64,000 nucleotides of DNA from Euryodendron excelsum. Taxonomy: Eukaryota; Streptophyta; Magnoliopsida; Ericales; Pentaphylacaceae. This document shows, piece by piece, positions 34,036 to 45,921 of this stretch. The position numbers were made by a program, and so were the translations under genes. The notes under the pieces are model-generated. The model had not been told where the DNA came from. It did no database searches and saw only the letters and a program-made list of their open reading frames with translations. The stretch is from positions 32,152,001 through 32,216,000 of the forward strand of contig CM065397.1 in the NCBI GenBank assembly GCA_033060915.1, read 5' to 3'. Positions within the stretch are counted from its first letter, which is position 1. The number at the start of each line of letters is the position of its first letter.

Positions 34036-34856
34036 TCATATGAGCTTACAGTGGAAAATTGATCGAACACCACACAAAAGTATCCCGGACTCTTTATTAG
34101 CGCATTGATTTTAGCTTCCTTTGCGTTAGCTTTGTTTTTTCATTGAATCGCGATGTGGAATAGAAGATCTTTGAAGGGACCAGAAACTTGGTAGCAATGG
34201 CTGGTGGTGATAATTGTTATTTTTTCTTTTTCTTCTTTTCTTTTTTTCTTTTCTTCTTTTGCGGGTTCAGGAATTCATTAATGGATCATATTGTGATGAA
34301 GTGGCTTGATAAATGAGGCTGTTTGTTTTGTTTTCTATAATCAAATATAAGATGGAAAAAGAATCTCCCTAATTAGTCATTTGGGTTGTACTACAACAAG
34401 ATTTTTCTAAATCTATTATTAATTTTCACTTTGAAAATCAGGAGACTCCAGCGTAGCAAGCTTCGCTACAAACATTTTGATCACAACACATGGTTGCATC
34501 TTGTCTATTCACGAACGAGTAAGATGAGCTACTATCAGTTGTCACCATCTACGCTTCTTATTCTTAACATAAGCAAAGATACGTTAGGTCACTTTAACAT
34601 CACGTTACTAAAAATGTTGGTTTTAGAAAGCATACAAACTTGAAAATAGACCTCTTTTCAAAAATGATTTCATTTAGATCAAAGTGAACTAAGTCTGGAT
34701 TCAATTACAAGTAAAGAGGGTGTCAGTCATAAACTGGTATCTTATACCCTCCATGATATTCCCTTTATTCTTATTAGAGGTGCACACACAATGTGTATGC
34801 ACACAACTCTAACTAACCCTACTATCTCTCACTAACCCCATTAACTCAATACACTA

Positions 34857-35275
34857 AGGTTATGTTTGGTATAAAGGAATGGAATGAAATGGAACGGTCA
34901 TTTTTATTTTCATTTCAATTCCTTTATTTGGTATTACTATTTAAATGTGGAATGGTCATCCATAAAATGACCATTCCCACATTTTGTTGGAATGACCATT
35001 CTCATATTTTGTTTGAATAATCATTTCATTCTCACATGAAATAGCATAAAACAAAATTTAGTAAGATTTTTGTTGTCAAATTTCTTTAAAAAAAATTAAA
35101 CATATTTGGTAATTATTTTTTTGATTTTAAAATTTTAAAAAAAAATTTTAAATTTAAATTTAAAAAATTTAAAAAGTAAAAAAATTCTCACCATTACCAC
35201 CACTACTAACCACCACCACCACCACCACCACCACCAACTATTAGCTTTAGTAAATAGGCTTAACCAAACAAAAGG
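34857..35275. mobile_element. MITE-like element candidate
   Basis: The left end GGTTATGTTTGGTATAAAGG and the right end (reverse complement CTTTTGTTTGGTTAAGCC) share a TTTGGT core. The interior has the GGAATGGAATG and CATTCC words that mark a common plant hAT-type MITE family. The inverted repeats are weak and no duplication was confirmed. Confidence 0.35.
35208..35237. repeat. (ACC)n microsatellite
   Basis: Run of ACC triplets. Confidence 0.9.
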
Positions 35276-35449
35276 GTTTGCTTTATAATAGTATATTATT
35301 CTTATCTCTCATCTCTAGGTTTGAAAACATGCAATGTTTTATAGAAAATACAAGTTTTGCTAAAATGTTTTGGTTCAATGCCAGATGCATATGCATAACT
35401 ATCTTATGAAAACTTGAAATGTTGCAATGATAAGAACCAAGGTGGATTC

Positions 35450-36010
35450 TAAAAATAAAGAGAGAAAATATCATTTTCCTAAATAAAATATTTGAAATGA
35501 TAAAATTAAAATTTTGGGAAGAGGCTTTGAAGATGAAATTTTTTATTTGAGAAAATTGACTAGAAAATGCTATTTCAAATACAAGATTTGGAAAAGATTG
35601 GAAAATATTATTTGTCAAACTAAGCTTCCAAATTAATTGTGGCTGTGGTTAGAAATTATTATTTCATAACCAAAATTTGGGGAAAAAAATGAAAAATATT
35701 ATTTCACAAGCAAATTTCAGAAAACTAGTTTTAAAAACGGTTGGAAAATAATATTTCTTAACCAAAAATTTTGGAAAGACGATAAAAATTGGAGTTCCCC
35801 TTAACCAAAAATTTTGAAAAAAGTATTTCACAACCTAAGTTTGGAAAATGGGTGAGGACATAGTTAGAACATATTATCTTTAACCATAAAATAGAAAACA
35901 ATGGAAAATAATATTTTACAACTTAAAGTTTAATAAGATGGTTTGACATTGGTTAAAAATATGATTTCATAACCAAACATTAGAGAAAAATGCAAAAACG
36001 GTATTATTTT
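35450..36010. repeat. Degenerate tandem array, copy B
   Basis: Same unit words and strand as 15280-15860: GGAAAATA-TATTTC, CATAACCAAAATTTGGGGAAA, GGTTGGAAAATAATATTTC. Unit length is about 60 bp. The two copies lie 20 kb apart on either side of the genic part of the window. Confidence 0.6.
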
Positions 36011-36037
36011 TGTTGATTGGGAAGGCTCTAGGGCTGC

Positions 36038-36248
36038 TTACAATAAATTAACAGTTTTACAAGAAACTAGAAGGACTAGGGAAGATGGAACCTCCTCCAT
36101 CCTCACTCGTTGAGACTCAAAATCACATGTCATTCTGGCTAAACAATGGGCAACTCTCTTCCCTTGACACAATATGTGAGATACACTGAAACTTCTAAAA
36201 TACTTAGATAACTCACAAGCTGCTGATGTGGCCAAAAGTGGAAAGATG
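36038..36248 (-). pseudogene. LINE-type RNase H (RVT_3) fragment
   Basis: The minus-strand frame ends in a stop at 36038. It contains SFSVSHILCQGKRVAHCLAR followed by DFESQ and EEVPSSL, the C-terminal wording of the RNase H-like domain found at the end of plant non-LTR retrotransposon ORFs (HVxREGNxVAHxLAR and xxEEVP). The N-terminal side is cut off by insertion of the Copia LTR at 36249. It is a dead fragment. Confidence 0.65.
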
Positions 36249-37736
36249 TGTTGGCTCCATGTCTTAATTTTGATAATAACTAAACATTGTATTATCTTAG
36301 TAATGATTTTAATTAGTGTGCAAAACAATAAGAAATAAATCTTAGACTTAAAACTAAGTAAATATCAAAGTGGAATGCACGACAAGCTAAAGATGAGCAA
36401 TGGACCAAAATAGAATAATAGCACCTATTCAAAAATCAATCTAATAATTTAAATTCGAAGAGATTAAAGGTGCTCAAGGAAAAAATCATCAAGTCTTAGA
36501 AAGATATATTAGAGACTCAAAAAGAAGGTCTTGAAGGCATTAAAGGTTGTTCAAGTTTGATCAACAAGAAGAAGAATTCAATCATGGATGAGCAATGAAG
36601 AGAAATGACATCTCTTCAAATATCAATCCAATGAATTGATTTCAAAGAGATTGAAGGTGTTCGAAGAGAAAACATCAAGTTTTAGGAGGATACATTGAAA
36701 TCTCAAAGAGAAGAGTTTGAAGGCATCATGATCATTCAAAAAGAAGAATTCAATCTAAAATTGAATTGGAGCTCTTTCAATTAACATCACTTATTTGAAG
36801 ATCATTGAAAAAGTTTCTTGATACCCCAAAGAGAAGATCCCTTAAAAAGCTTAAAGTGTTTGAAGTAAAATTGGCCAAACAAAGCAAAGAAGGCCATGTC
36901 TGTGTTCCATGAGTCGACACATAAAGACAGAGGGCAAGATTTAAGAAATGCATCTGCAAGTGTCGACACATAGTTTTGAAGTGTCAATACATGGAGGCTA
37001 ATGACAAATGTCGGCACATGGAAGATAGGTGTCGACACCTGGGTCTAACGGCTATACTTTTAAATATTATGATGTTTGATCTCGCATTAAATGAAGCCTT
37101 AACCACCTCCAATGGCTGAAATTGATTATGGGATTTATATAGAAAACTCCAAACACATTTATGGACAAAAGATACAACATTCCTTCTACCGTTGATGATC
37201 TTGAGCTAAAAAAATTTTCAAACATCAAAAAATTCCCTTTGTCCTCAAGGGTTAGCATTTAGTAAACTATTCAATTCTCATCTACTCTTCATAGAGAGTG
37301 TGTACTTCAATTGTATATTTCCTATACACTTGCGAGTTAGAGTTTGAGTGTTCTCTAATTTAAAAAAAAAACACTTGTGTAAGTTTGAGAAATCTTAAAC
37401 AAAATTCTTGAGACATTGAAGTTTGGGTGTGAGTTTCAAGGAGAGTGAGCTAAGCACTTCAACTAGCCTCCATCTTGTAATTGGATATTGCATAGTGGAA
37501 GAAAACTTCAAAGAGATCTTGGGGTGAAGACTTAGATCACAAGTTGTGGTTAAATCTCAGTAATTCTTGGTGTCTCATTTTGTGCTGTGCTTTCATTTCT
37601 TGCTTGATTATATTGCATTACATAAACCTTAAATTACTGTTACATTACTTAGATTAATTTTAATTAGTCTTAACTGCAATTAGTTTTGAAAAACCCAATT
37701 TACACCCCCCCTCATGAGTTCCCTTTCAAGCTAACA
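36249..37736 (+). repeat. Copia 5' LTR (1488 bp)
   Basis: It begins TGTTGGCTCC and ends CTAACA directly before the PBS. The 3' LTR at 63103 matches it over both ends, but about 570 bp of the middle (around 36660-37230) is absent from the 3' copy. In a 118 bp hand-aligned block at the start the two LTRs differ at about 17 positions. Confidence 0.85.
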
Positions 37737-37750
37737 ATTGATATCAGAGC
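37737..37750 (+). other. Primer binding site, tRNA-Met type
   Basis: ATTGATATCAGAGC follows the LTR terminus. It is one base off the usual TGGTATCAGAGC and is a known form in SIRE-like elements. Confidence 0.7.
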
Positions 37751-37791
37751 TTGTATTCTTTTATTTGGCTTAACATCTTAGGAATTGATCC

Positions 37792-38240
37792 ATGGCAACC
37801 AATTTTAGAAGCTCTCTAGGTGAGGGTCAATCTACTAATAGGCCTCCTATCTTTAATGTCACTAATTACAATTATTGAAAAAATAGAATAAGAATATACA
37901 TAAAATCTATTGATTATGAATTATGGAGAATTATTTTAAATGGTCCCAAAATTCCTACAAAGAAAGTTGAAAGGGTTAAAGTTCCTAAACCCAAATCTGA
38001 ATGTGATGAAGATGATTCGAAACTTTTGCATCCAATGCTAAAGTCATGAATATTTTATATTGTGCTCTTGATCCTAATGAATTCAATCGTATTTCTACTT
38101 GTGAATCAGCTAAGGAAATATGGGGCAGACTTGAGGTAATTCATAAGAGTACCAATCAAGTCAAAGAGTCCAAAATCAATATTTTGGTGTATAACTATGA
38201 ATTATTTAGGAAGAAATTTGATAAGTCCATTACCGATAAG
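37792..38240 (+). pseudogene. Copia gag, N-terminal part (cut by the Ogre-like insertion)
   Basis: Capsid-type Gag of a Copia element. The start is the ATG at 37792 (MATNFRSSLGEGQ). Typical wording follows: PPIFNVTNYNY, RIRIYIKSIDYELW, then SAKEIWGRLEVIHKSTNQVKESK. A stop at about 37876 and a frameshift near 38040 break it. The frame runs into the Ogre-like LTR at 38241 and resumes at 57252. Confidence 0.8.
38236..38240 (+). other. Target-site duplication of the Ogre-like element, left copy (ATAAG)
   Basis: ATAAG precedes the LTR; ATATG follows the far end at 57252-57256. Four of five bases agree. The gag reading frame runs continuously when one copy and the insertion are removed, which supports the boundary. 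Confidence 0.75.
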
Positions 38241-38399
38241 TGTAAGCACCCCATTTTTGCCCGCTCGGCACTCTCTAGCTTGACCGGGTCCAGTTTTCAA
38301 ACACTTTAGCACATACAAGCTCAAGACGAGTCATTCAATCTCCAATCCAACCAACTGGTCGCTTCTCAGGCCCACAGGGACTCGCTGGAGCCATAAGCA

Positions 38400-38750
38400 C
38401 CATCATTCCAGGCAGCTTTCCAGACTAGGCGGTTCTGGAAACCAACGCTATCCAGGTAGCTTCCCAGGATCGGACGATCTCGGGGAACAAACCCTCATCA
38501 AATTTCAGACTGTTCACTTTTGGCACCCGCTAGCTCGCCAATGTAGATAGTCCATCATTTGGTAGTTTTCTGAGACCAGGCGTTCTCAGAAACTAACACC
38601 ACCCTTCTAGGTAGCTTTCTAGGACCAGGCGTTCTCAGGAACCAACACCACCCCTACAGGTAGCTCTCTAAGACCGGGCGTTCTTAGAGACCAACACCGC
38701 ACAGGTAGTTTTTCGAGACCGGGCGATCCCAGGAACCAACACTTGGGTCA
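38400..38750 (+). repeat. Tandem 47 bp hairpin units in the 5' LTR
   Basis: Units at about 38407, 38452, 38562, 38610, 38657 and 38703. The clearest unit holds TCTGAGACCAGGCGTTCTCAG. Confidence 0.75.
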
Positions 38751-39979
38751 ACACCGACGCTTGCTAGCCCGACTCGGTGAAAAATGATCAAATCTGCCCC
38801 TTGGGCCTCCAGGCACGTTTTGGGAAAGTTCAAAATCCCTCAAAACAGTAAGTCCATCCTTCCAAGATGTTGTTAAACTATTAGGCGTCCCTCGCATGCC
38901 ATTTGGTCCAAATCTGGCTCTATTCTGGCTCGCTCAAGTCAAAATGACCGTTTTGCCCCTGAACGCCTCAGCACGGCACAAACCTTGCCGAACGGTAAAA
39001 GACTCTCCCAAAACCATCCCTGAACGACCCGATACGCTTAACACGACACATCAAACCATTTTAACCATTTCTAGCCAATCTTGGCCAAAATGACCATTTT
39101 GCCCATGGCAATCCAAACATGCCCCGAAATAGCACTGGTCTCGAGATTTCGAGCAAAGGGTTTTACCATACAACCTTGTTTAACCCAAGGAGGACTCTAC
39201 GACATTAAACTCACACGACTCGATAAAAGTTCCCTGGAGCGTCTCGTAGACGCTCCGCTTAAATTGTCTTTTCTCCTAATTCCCTGGTTATAACGCACAC
39301 CGTCAACTAACTTGAGAAATACGAAAATCAGGAAATTCTCGAAAGCTTGTTCATAGATCTTTCCATCGATACGGCTTGATCGGATAGATCTCTTCCTGAA
39401 GCCCTTCATCGTATGACTCAAACCCTATTACTTTTGACAACCCTTGGAGCGTCTTGCAGACGCTCGGCCAAGGTTGACTTTTTTCCCAATTCCCTTATTA
39501 AAACGCACCATCAAACGACTTGAGAAATGTGTAAATCTGGGAATTTTCAAAAATATTTCCAAAGTACCTTCCATCGGTACGGTCCGATCGAAGAGGTCGC
39601 TTCTCGAAGGCCTCGATCGCACAACACGAATACAACCACTTTCGAACACCCTCGGAGCGTATCACAGACGCTCTGCAAAAGTGTCCTTTTATGCACGCTT
39701 CCCGAGACGATATCCTATGCTTCCAAACACAATTCAACCTTTCCAAAAACATGAAAGTTCACGAGAAATCCTAAAAGAGCACCGTCAGTGCAACCAGTTC
39801 TTCTGGAACCTTCCCGGTTGACTCAATTATCGAGACAAAGTTTGAACGAACCTTCCTGGTGATGGAGCGTATGCTACATACGCTCAAATTTTGATCAGAT
39901 CGACCAACTTTCGATCAACAGTCGAGATTTAACTAGTACACAAGGTGCCACATGTCATTCTGACAATGGAACAGTACCT

Positions 39980-40064
39980 GCGCATGTCCTATATGCGCTA
40001 AGTCAAATTTTGGCCAAGCACATGTAGCACATGCGCAAGGCCTGTTCCAGATTGCCTATAAATA
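39980..40064 (+). promoter_or_regulatory. 5' LTR core promoter: paired 19 bp dyads and TATA box
   Basis: Dyads GCGCATGTCCTATATGCGC (39980-39998) and GCACATGTAGCACATGCGC (40018-40036) precede TATAAATA (40057-40064). The layout equals that of the solo LTR and the 3' LTR. Confidence 0.65.
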
Positions 40065-42374
40065 CCAGACCACCCCTTTGCATATTCCATCTCCGAAATT
40101 GATGCGAAGCTCTGTTGAAACTGCTCTAGAATCTCGAATCCTTACATATATTCTACCCCTCCAACACTTAGGCTAAATTCTACCTCCCTCAAGCATATAC
40201 ACTTCACCTACAAGGCCTTATACACACTTACACACTCCATTCTAGCCCCTCAAGCCCTCTTGAAGTCATTCAAGCTCCAATCAAGACATCCATTGAAAAC
40301 TCCAAGTGTGTTGAAGGCAAAAGGTGGTATCCCTTTTACATTTGTGTCTTCCCCCACTCTTATCTTCTCCCTCCTAGCCTACTTAGGCTATTCTCTATTT
40401 TAATCCCCATCTACACCCCCCCTTTCTTGCAAGCTTGAGCTAAGAGGGCTCTTAGATCATGCCTAGAGGAAAGCAAGTGAGAGCCACCATGTAGGAGGAC
40501 CTCTCACTAGCCTAATTTGAGATGGTATGGCCTAGGAGCCCCTTGTTTATGTGGTGTATCCTAAAAGCGTTGTATGTAATCATGACCCATTGTATATTAC
40601 TATTTGATCATGTTTTGTATATTTGGCTTCATTTTATGCTTATTGTCATGTTCTACAATGCTTACATTGCTCTTATTTTCATGCCATTTTCAAGCTCTAT
40701 ATTTCTTTTAAAAATTGTTCCAAGAGTTGGCCCCTTGAAGTTTAGGATGAGATTTTAGAAATCATGCCTTAGAAGACCTCCTACTACCCTCCTAACTCTC
40801 ATTTTGGTATCATGACATTTTAATTTGCATAAGGGTTGCTTTCTAATTCTCTAATTTTCAATATTTCCATTCTTGTAAATGTAGTGGTTGGAATAGCCCC
40901 ATGGAACCCTCTCTTGAGTGGTCTCCCTTTTGTTTGGCCATATGAACCCTCTCTTGATGGAATGGTTCCCTTGAAAAATGGAATGGTTCCCTAGGTCACC
41001 CCTAACCCTAGGCCAACCCAATCTAGGTTTATATCCTTCAAGGTTCTAACTCATGAACCCTTTTCTAAATGATTACTCAATTTTAAACCATTCTCATAAC
41101 CCATTTTTTCAAATTCTCCTACTCTCTTGATTTAAAAAAACCAACTCCATAAACTCTTCAAATGTTCCAACACTCCATCTTCAAGGCATTTCCAAAAATA
41201 TTTTCAAAAGATTACAAACCTAAAGTGTCCCTAGCCCTCTTATGGTTAGGGATTCCAAGGACAAGTGATAAATCAATAACAACCTCTAAGGTTGTCCATA
41301 TTAGGATTCCAAACCCTTAGCCATTTCCAAAAACCACTTTAAAAAATTAATTCATCAAAACATTTCTAAAATCATGCCGCCAAGGTTTACAAAACAAGAC
41401 TTCAAAAACACTTTCAAGTTCTCTTGATTCATGCCAAAGCATTTTTTCAAAACTCCCTTAAGTTGATCCAAAAACATTTTCAAAACACTCCACCACCCAA
41501 TTTCAAGTCAAAACTTCGGAAGACTATAAAGTGTCTTCAAACTTCCAAAGACCTCAAAATGTTTTAAACTTCTCCAAAGATCCCAAAGTATCTTCAAACA
41601 TTTCAAAGGCTCTAATGCGCCTATTTTTCATTGGGCTCTTGCCTGAACTACGAATGACCTGATTCTCGCCAAATGAGATACGTAGGCAACCTAAAATGGT
41701 GCGGTCATAACTTTTATTTCAACTCCAATCTCTTTTTTAAAAATTCCAATCAATTCAAAGCTTCTATTCCAAACTCTTTCAAAACCCCCATTATTTTCAA
41801 ACTCTTTCCAAAAACTTGCATCATGCATCATCCATCCGAAAAGTGATGACTAAACCCCGTTTCAAAATTCTAAAGTGGATATTTAGTAGACAATGGTAAC
41901 CGGTTATTCTAGTGAATGAACAAAGGGTGATTAGACATGTAGATACCGAAAGGGCGGGATAGGGTGATGATCTTAGGATATCTTCCCTACACGAAACCAA
42001 CCCCCGAACCATAGATTTTTGTTTTCAAATGACCAAAATGGAGTTATTTTCCAAAAGGGTTTAAATCTTTCCAAGGGTTGCCAAACAACCTATTTTCTCA
42101 AAAACCCTCTCTTGAGGGAGTTTTCAAAACCTTTTCAAAAAAAAAAAAAAACCCCTAAGTTTAATTTTTGAATTAACACTTAGTTTTAGGTGTCTTAACT
42201 CACCTTAATCAAGTTAGGTGGCGACTCCTATTTTTCTAAAAAGCTTTTAGTCAAACCAATTTTCAAACCTAGTTGCACTTGTCCATCTAGGATGACGAGT
42301 TATAGTAACAAAGTTCTGTGCTTTTTGTCTCCAAGCCAAAAGAACCTTGGACACCCAAAAATCGGGGCGCGACA

Positions 42375-42394
42375 GTTGGCGACTCCACTAGGGA
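42375..42394 (+). other. Primer binding site, Ogre type (tRNA-Arg)
   Basis: GTTGGCGACTCCACTAGGGA immediately follows the LTR end. This wording is characteristic of Ogre/Tat elements, for which tRNA-Arg is the reported primer. Confidence 0.75.
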
Positions 42395-43990
42395 CACTTA
42401 GAGGGTTAGGCCATTAACATGTCCCTTCACCCTTCACTCACCAAGAATCTCCAGTTACTTTGTCCAGTTTTATCTACTTTTCAAAATTTTCAAGTTTCCA
42501 AAGCAAATTCTATTCTCCCAAAACATTTTTCAAATAAGTGTCATCACCTGCATTCATTGTTTACATCCATGCTCTTACATCAATTACCCATTTTACCTTG
42601 CATTGAGTTTTTCGAAAAGTTACTAACTTTTTGCATTTGTCTTTTGGAGGTGGACCTTTATTCACATTTTTGTTTCATGTCTTATTTATTGCCATGTATG
42701 TGAATGAATGGACAGGATGTGATGTGTGTTGTTGGGTCCTTTCCTCCATTTTTGAAAATTCTACACACACTTGGTGCGCTTACTTGCATTTGCATCTTGC
42801 ATATATTACCTGGCTACTACCCTTCTAAATAGAAGGGGGAACAGTATATTGACTGGGGGCGGATGTTGTGTTAGTTTCTAAGCCTACGGTCTCTTGATAG
42901 CTCCCCCACTCGAACCACTAACCAAAGATAGAGTTCACCTTTTCGGGGGTGGACTCCAGAGGTTTGAAGGTTCGGGGACCAAGCTTTTTAGGAAACATTA
43001 GTGAACTCCCAACCTCATGCTCATGTAGCACCCCATGCATAGCCGAACCTCTACCGGATTTAGGACACACACGTCAATTTCAAAATCAAGGAGGAAAGGG
43101 CGACTGCTTTACTTCCCTTATATATTTTGTTTAATCCATGCTGTTATGCTATCTAATTCTTGCTATTTCCATGTGCATGCATCATAACTGCTCATGCATC
43201 AGAACTCACTTCAAGACAAGAGTTCTCAAAGTAACTCAAGTCATTGCATCTTCATGCATTCAATCAACCCTTAGAGAAAGGCTTAATGACCTTCTCGTTT
43301 AAATTCAAGCCAACCCAAAACTCCTAAGGGTACCACAAGACCATAAGGATTCATGGCATGCATCAAAGTCATCTCATAAAGAGGGGCCCTAATCCCTTTT
43401 TGCTCATGGAGATAGGGCTGCCAAGAAGACAAGGGAGCAATTCAAATCAAGGGCTCTTACCAACAAAGCAAATCTGGAGGCTCAAGAGTAGTTTAGGATC
43501 TTATTATGTAAATAGAGAATAGGTGAAAGTCCCGAGGAAAATGTTCCCCCTCCCCATTTCTATGTATTTTTGAGAAATTCTATGCACCCAAGAGAATTCA
43601 CCTTAATAAAAGCGTTCTTATTGAAAAATGAATGAATGAATGTATAAATGGACGGATGAACAGGGGCAGGTATAGTATTTGCATGCAAGGGCAATCCCTT
43701 ATCTCCAGACATAAGCTGAAGCATTATGCTTAGTTCCCCTCAAAAGTAGGGGCATCCTTAGGCCATGTATCGCATAAAACCTTTCCAAATCAAGAACCTA
43801 ACATGTAATCCTTTTGTTTTGTTTTTCTTTATCTATTTTCTTTTCTCCCCCCACCTCATCAAAAGACTAGCAATAGTTTTTGAGACTGCTCGCATTAAAG
43901 GTCACCATTGCTCCAAGAAAAGGAAGAAGAGGAACACGAGTGACCCCCATCCTCTGAACGCCAGTCCGTACCCGACAAAGAATAGCACAA
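42395..43990 (+). other. Untranslated leader of the Ogre-like element
   Basis: No ORF resembles the extra ORF1 that autonomous Ogre elements carry upstream of gag. The leader is 1.6 kb with no conserved coding frame. The small open frame at 42419-42703 has no recognisable domain. Confidence 0.55.
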
Positions 43991-45921
43991 ATGTCGAGCG
44001 AAGGCAATATTCTCGATCAACAGAACAATTCAGTGACACACGAAGAGGTGAACGAAATGAAGGCAAAAATAGACGAAATGTTCAAGCTCATAAAACTAAT
44101 GGCTTTCAAAGGGCCTGTCATGAACCCATCGGCATCCACATCCTATCCCAAGGAAACTGAAGTAATCCCACCAAGGGTCGTCGTGCGAACTAATGGTACA
44201 ATAAAGAGCAAGGAGATCCCTAAAGCCGTACACCTCGAGGAAGGAGAAAAGGACAACCTTGAAACCATCTTGCTAACTGCCACCGCAAAGAAGGAAGGCC
44301 CGGACCCTCTCGATCTTAAGATACAAGGCTTAGAGGAGTCCTTACGCAACCTACAAGGTCATGACACCTTCGGTGGGATGTCTTACGATGAACTCTGCTT
44401 CTTACCTGACCACCCAAGGCCACCCAAATTTAAGATGCCCGATTTTCAAAAGTACGATGGGAGCGGAGATCCCGTGGCTCACCTGAGGCTGTATGCTGGG
44501 GCACTAAGTGGTCACGAGAATGACCCCAAACTCCTGATGCAATTGTTCCAACATAGCTTGACTGGGCCTGTACTGCAATGGTTCACCCGGTTAGATTTGA
44601 GGAAGATTACAACTTGGAACGAGTTGGTCTTAGCCTTTCGATCCCAATACCGCCATAATAGCAATCTAACCATGGACCGGTATGCCCTAATGCTGATGAC
44701 TCGAGGGGAGAAAGAGAGCTTCAAAAATTACGCTCTGAGATAGAGGGAGGTAGACGCTCAAGTCAACCCCTCATTGCTGGAAAAAGAGTATGTGCAGCTA
44801 TTTGTAAACACCTTCCAAGGACTGTACTATAAACGTCTGTGTCTAAGCATCGGAAAGAGCTTTTTTGAGTTGATAATGCAAGGGGAAATGATCAAGAATG
44901 GACTGAAAACTAGCAGAATCACTGACTCTTATGCCAAAACAAGTGAGCGATTTGCAAATGCGGCCAAGAAGGTAGCAACCACTCGAGGAGTCGGCAAGAA
45001 AGAGGGAGAAGTATCCACCATCCTGCCTACACAACAGCAGTCGTACTACCCCTAATACCAAGCTTAATTATCACTGCCTGCTCCCATTATCAACATCCCC
45101 GTTGCTATTACCCAAGCATCCGCAATTAGACCTGTTGCAGCCCGACCATACATCAACCCCAACAAAAACAACAACCGACGGAACCGAGAATTCACACGTT
45201 TGGCATGTAGACAGAGGCCTATCATGAGCTCCTCAAGGCCAAGCACATAAACCCTATACCCCCACGGCCATTGCCAAGCCTGTTGCCGCCAACTTTCAAC
45301 CCTACCTTTACCTGCGAGTACCATTCTGGGGGGCAGGGGCATGACACAGAATCTTGTTTCTCTTTGAAGCATAAGATTCAAGACCTCATTGACAACAAGG
45401 TCATCAACACGCAAGAAACAAAGCCAGTCCCCACACCAAATGTCACGGCAAATCCCTTACTAGACCATGCTGTCAACATCATCACCGAGGATGAGGCAGA
45501 CTCTCATGGCATCATAACCACAGAGTACTTCGAGGGTGAGTCAGATACTGAAAGCAATTGGGAGGAAGAACTGTCACCATGCCCTATCTATCTTTACAAC
45601 ACAAGTGGAGAGCAAGACCCTTTCGACTGGCCCGTGGATAAACCCGTTGGAAATATTCCCAATGATACTGCACCTGTGGATGGCGGGGGAGAAGAATTCC
45701 TACATCCTAGATATGCTGAAGCCGAGGCTCGTCTGAAAGAGGAACTCTTTGATTACGAGGACATGGGCTGGGGCATTTATGAGCTGAAACTGCCAAACCC
45801 ACCATCAAATTCAACGAAGGCGATCTGGATAGCCTGTTTGCAGAGATTGACAAAAAGGAAGCTGAAAAAGAAGAAGCCAAAGAAAAGTCATCGCAAGCCT
45901 CTGAAGAAAGCCTGGTTATGA
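43991..45921 (+). pseudogene. Tat/Ogre-type gag, broken
   Basis: Structural Gag of a Ty3/Gypsy element. The start is the ATG at 43991. A coiled-coil-prone N terminus is followed by the capsid core wording FKMPDFQKYDGSGDP, HLRLYAGALSGHENDPKLL, FQHSLTGPVLQWF, TWNELVLAFRSQY and DRYALMLM. A TAG at 44741-44743 interrupts the conserved stretch, which then continues in the same frame (VDAQVNPSLLEKE). A stop at 45053-45055 and a frameshift before 45271 follow. The C-terminal part has a knuckle-like CEYHSGGQGHDTESC and KIQDLIDNKVI, then an acidic tail and a lysine-rich end. Protease does not follow. Confidence 0.82.

Larger units (their letters stand above)
38241..42374 (+). repeat. Ogre-like 5' LTR (4134 bp)
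   Basis: Contains hairpin units (38400-38750), 209 bp units with dyads near 39236, 39445 and 39654, and the dyad pair (39980-39998 and 40018-40036) with a TATA box (40057-40064). The U5 block with GAGATACGTAGGCAACC is at about 41673-41691. About 548 bp present in the 3' LTR, including the CCTAGGTTAAC array, is deleted near 40980. Confidence 0.88.

Noticed and set aside
38400..38750. Regularly spaced palindromic units that resemble a CRISPR array
   Set aside because: The host is a plant nuclear genome, the units are adjacent rather than separated by unique spacers, and they recur inside every LTR copy.
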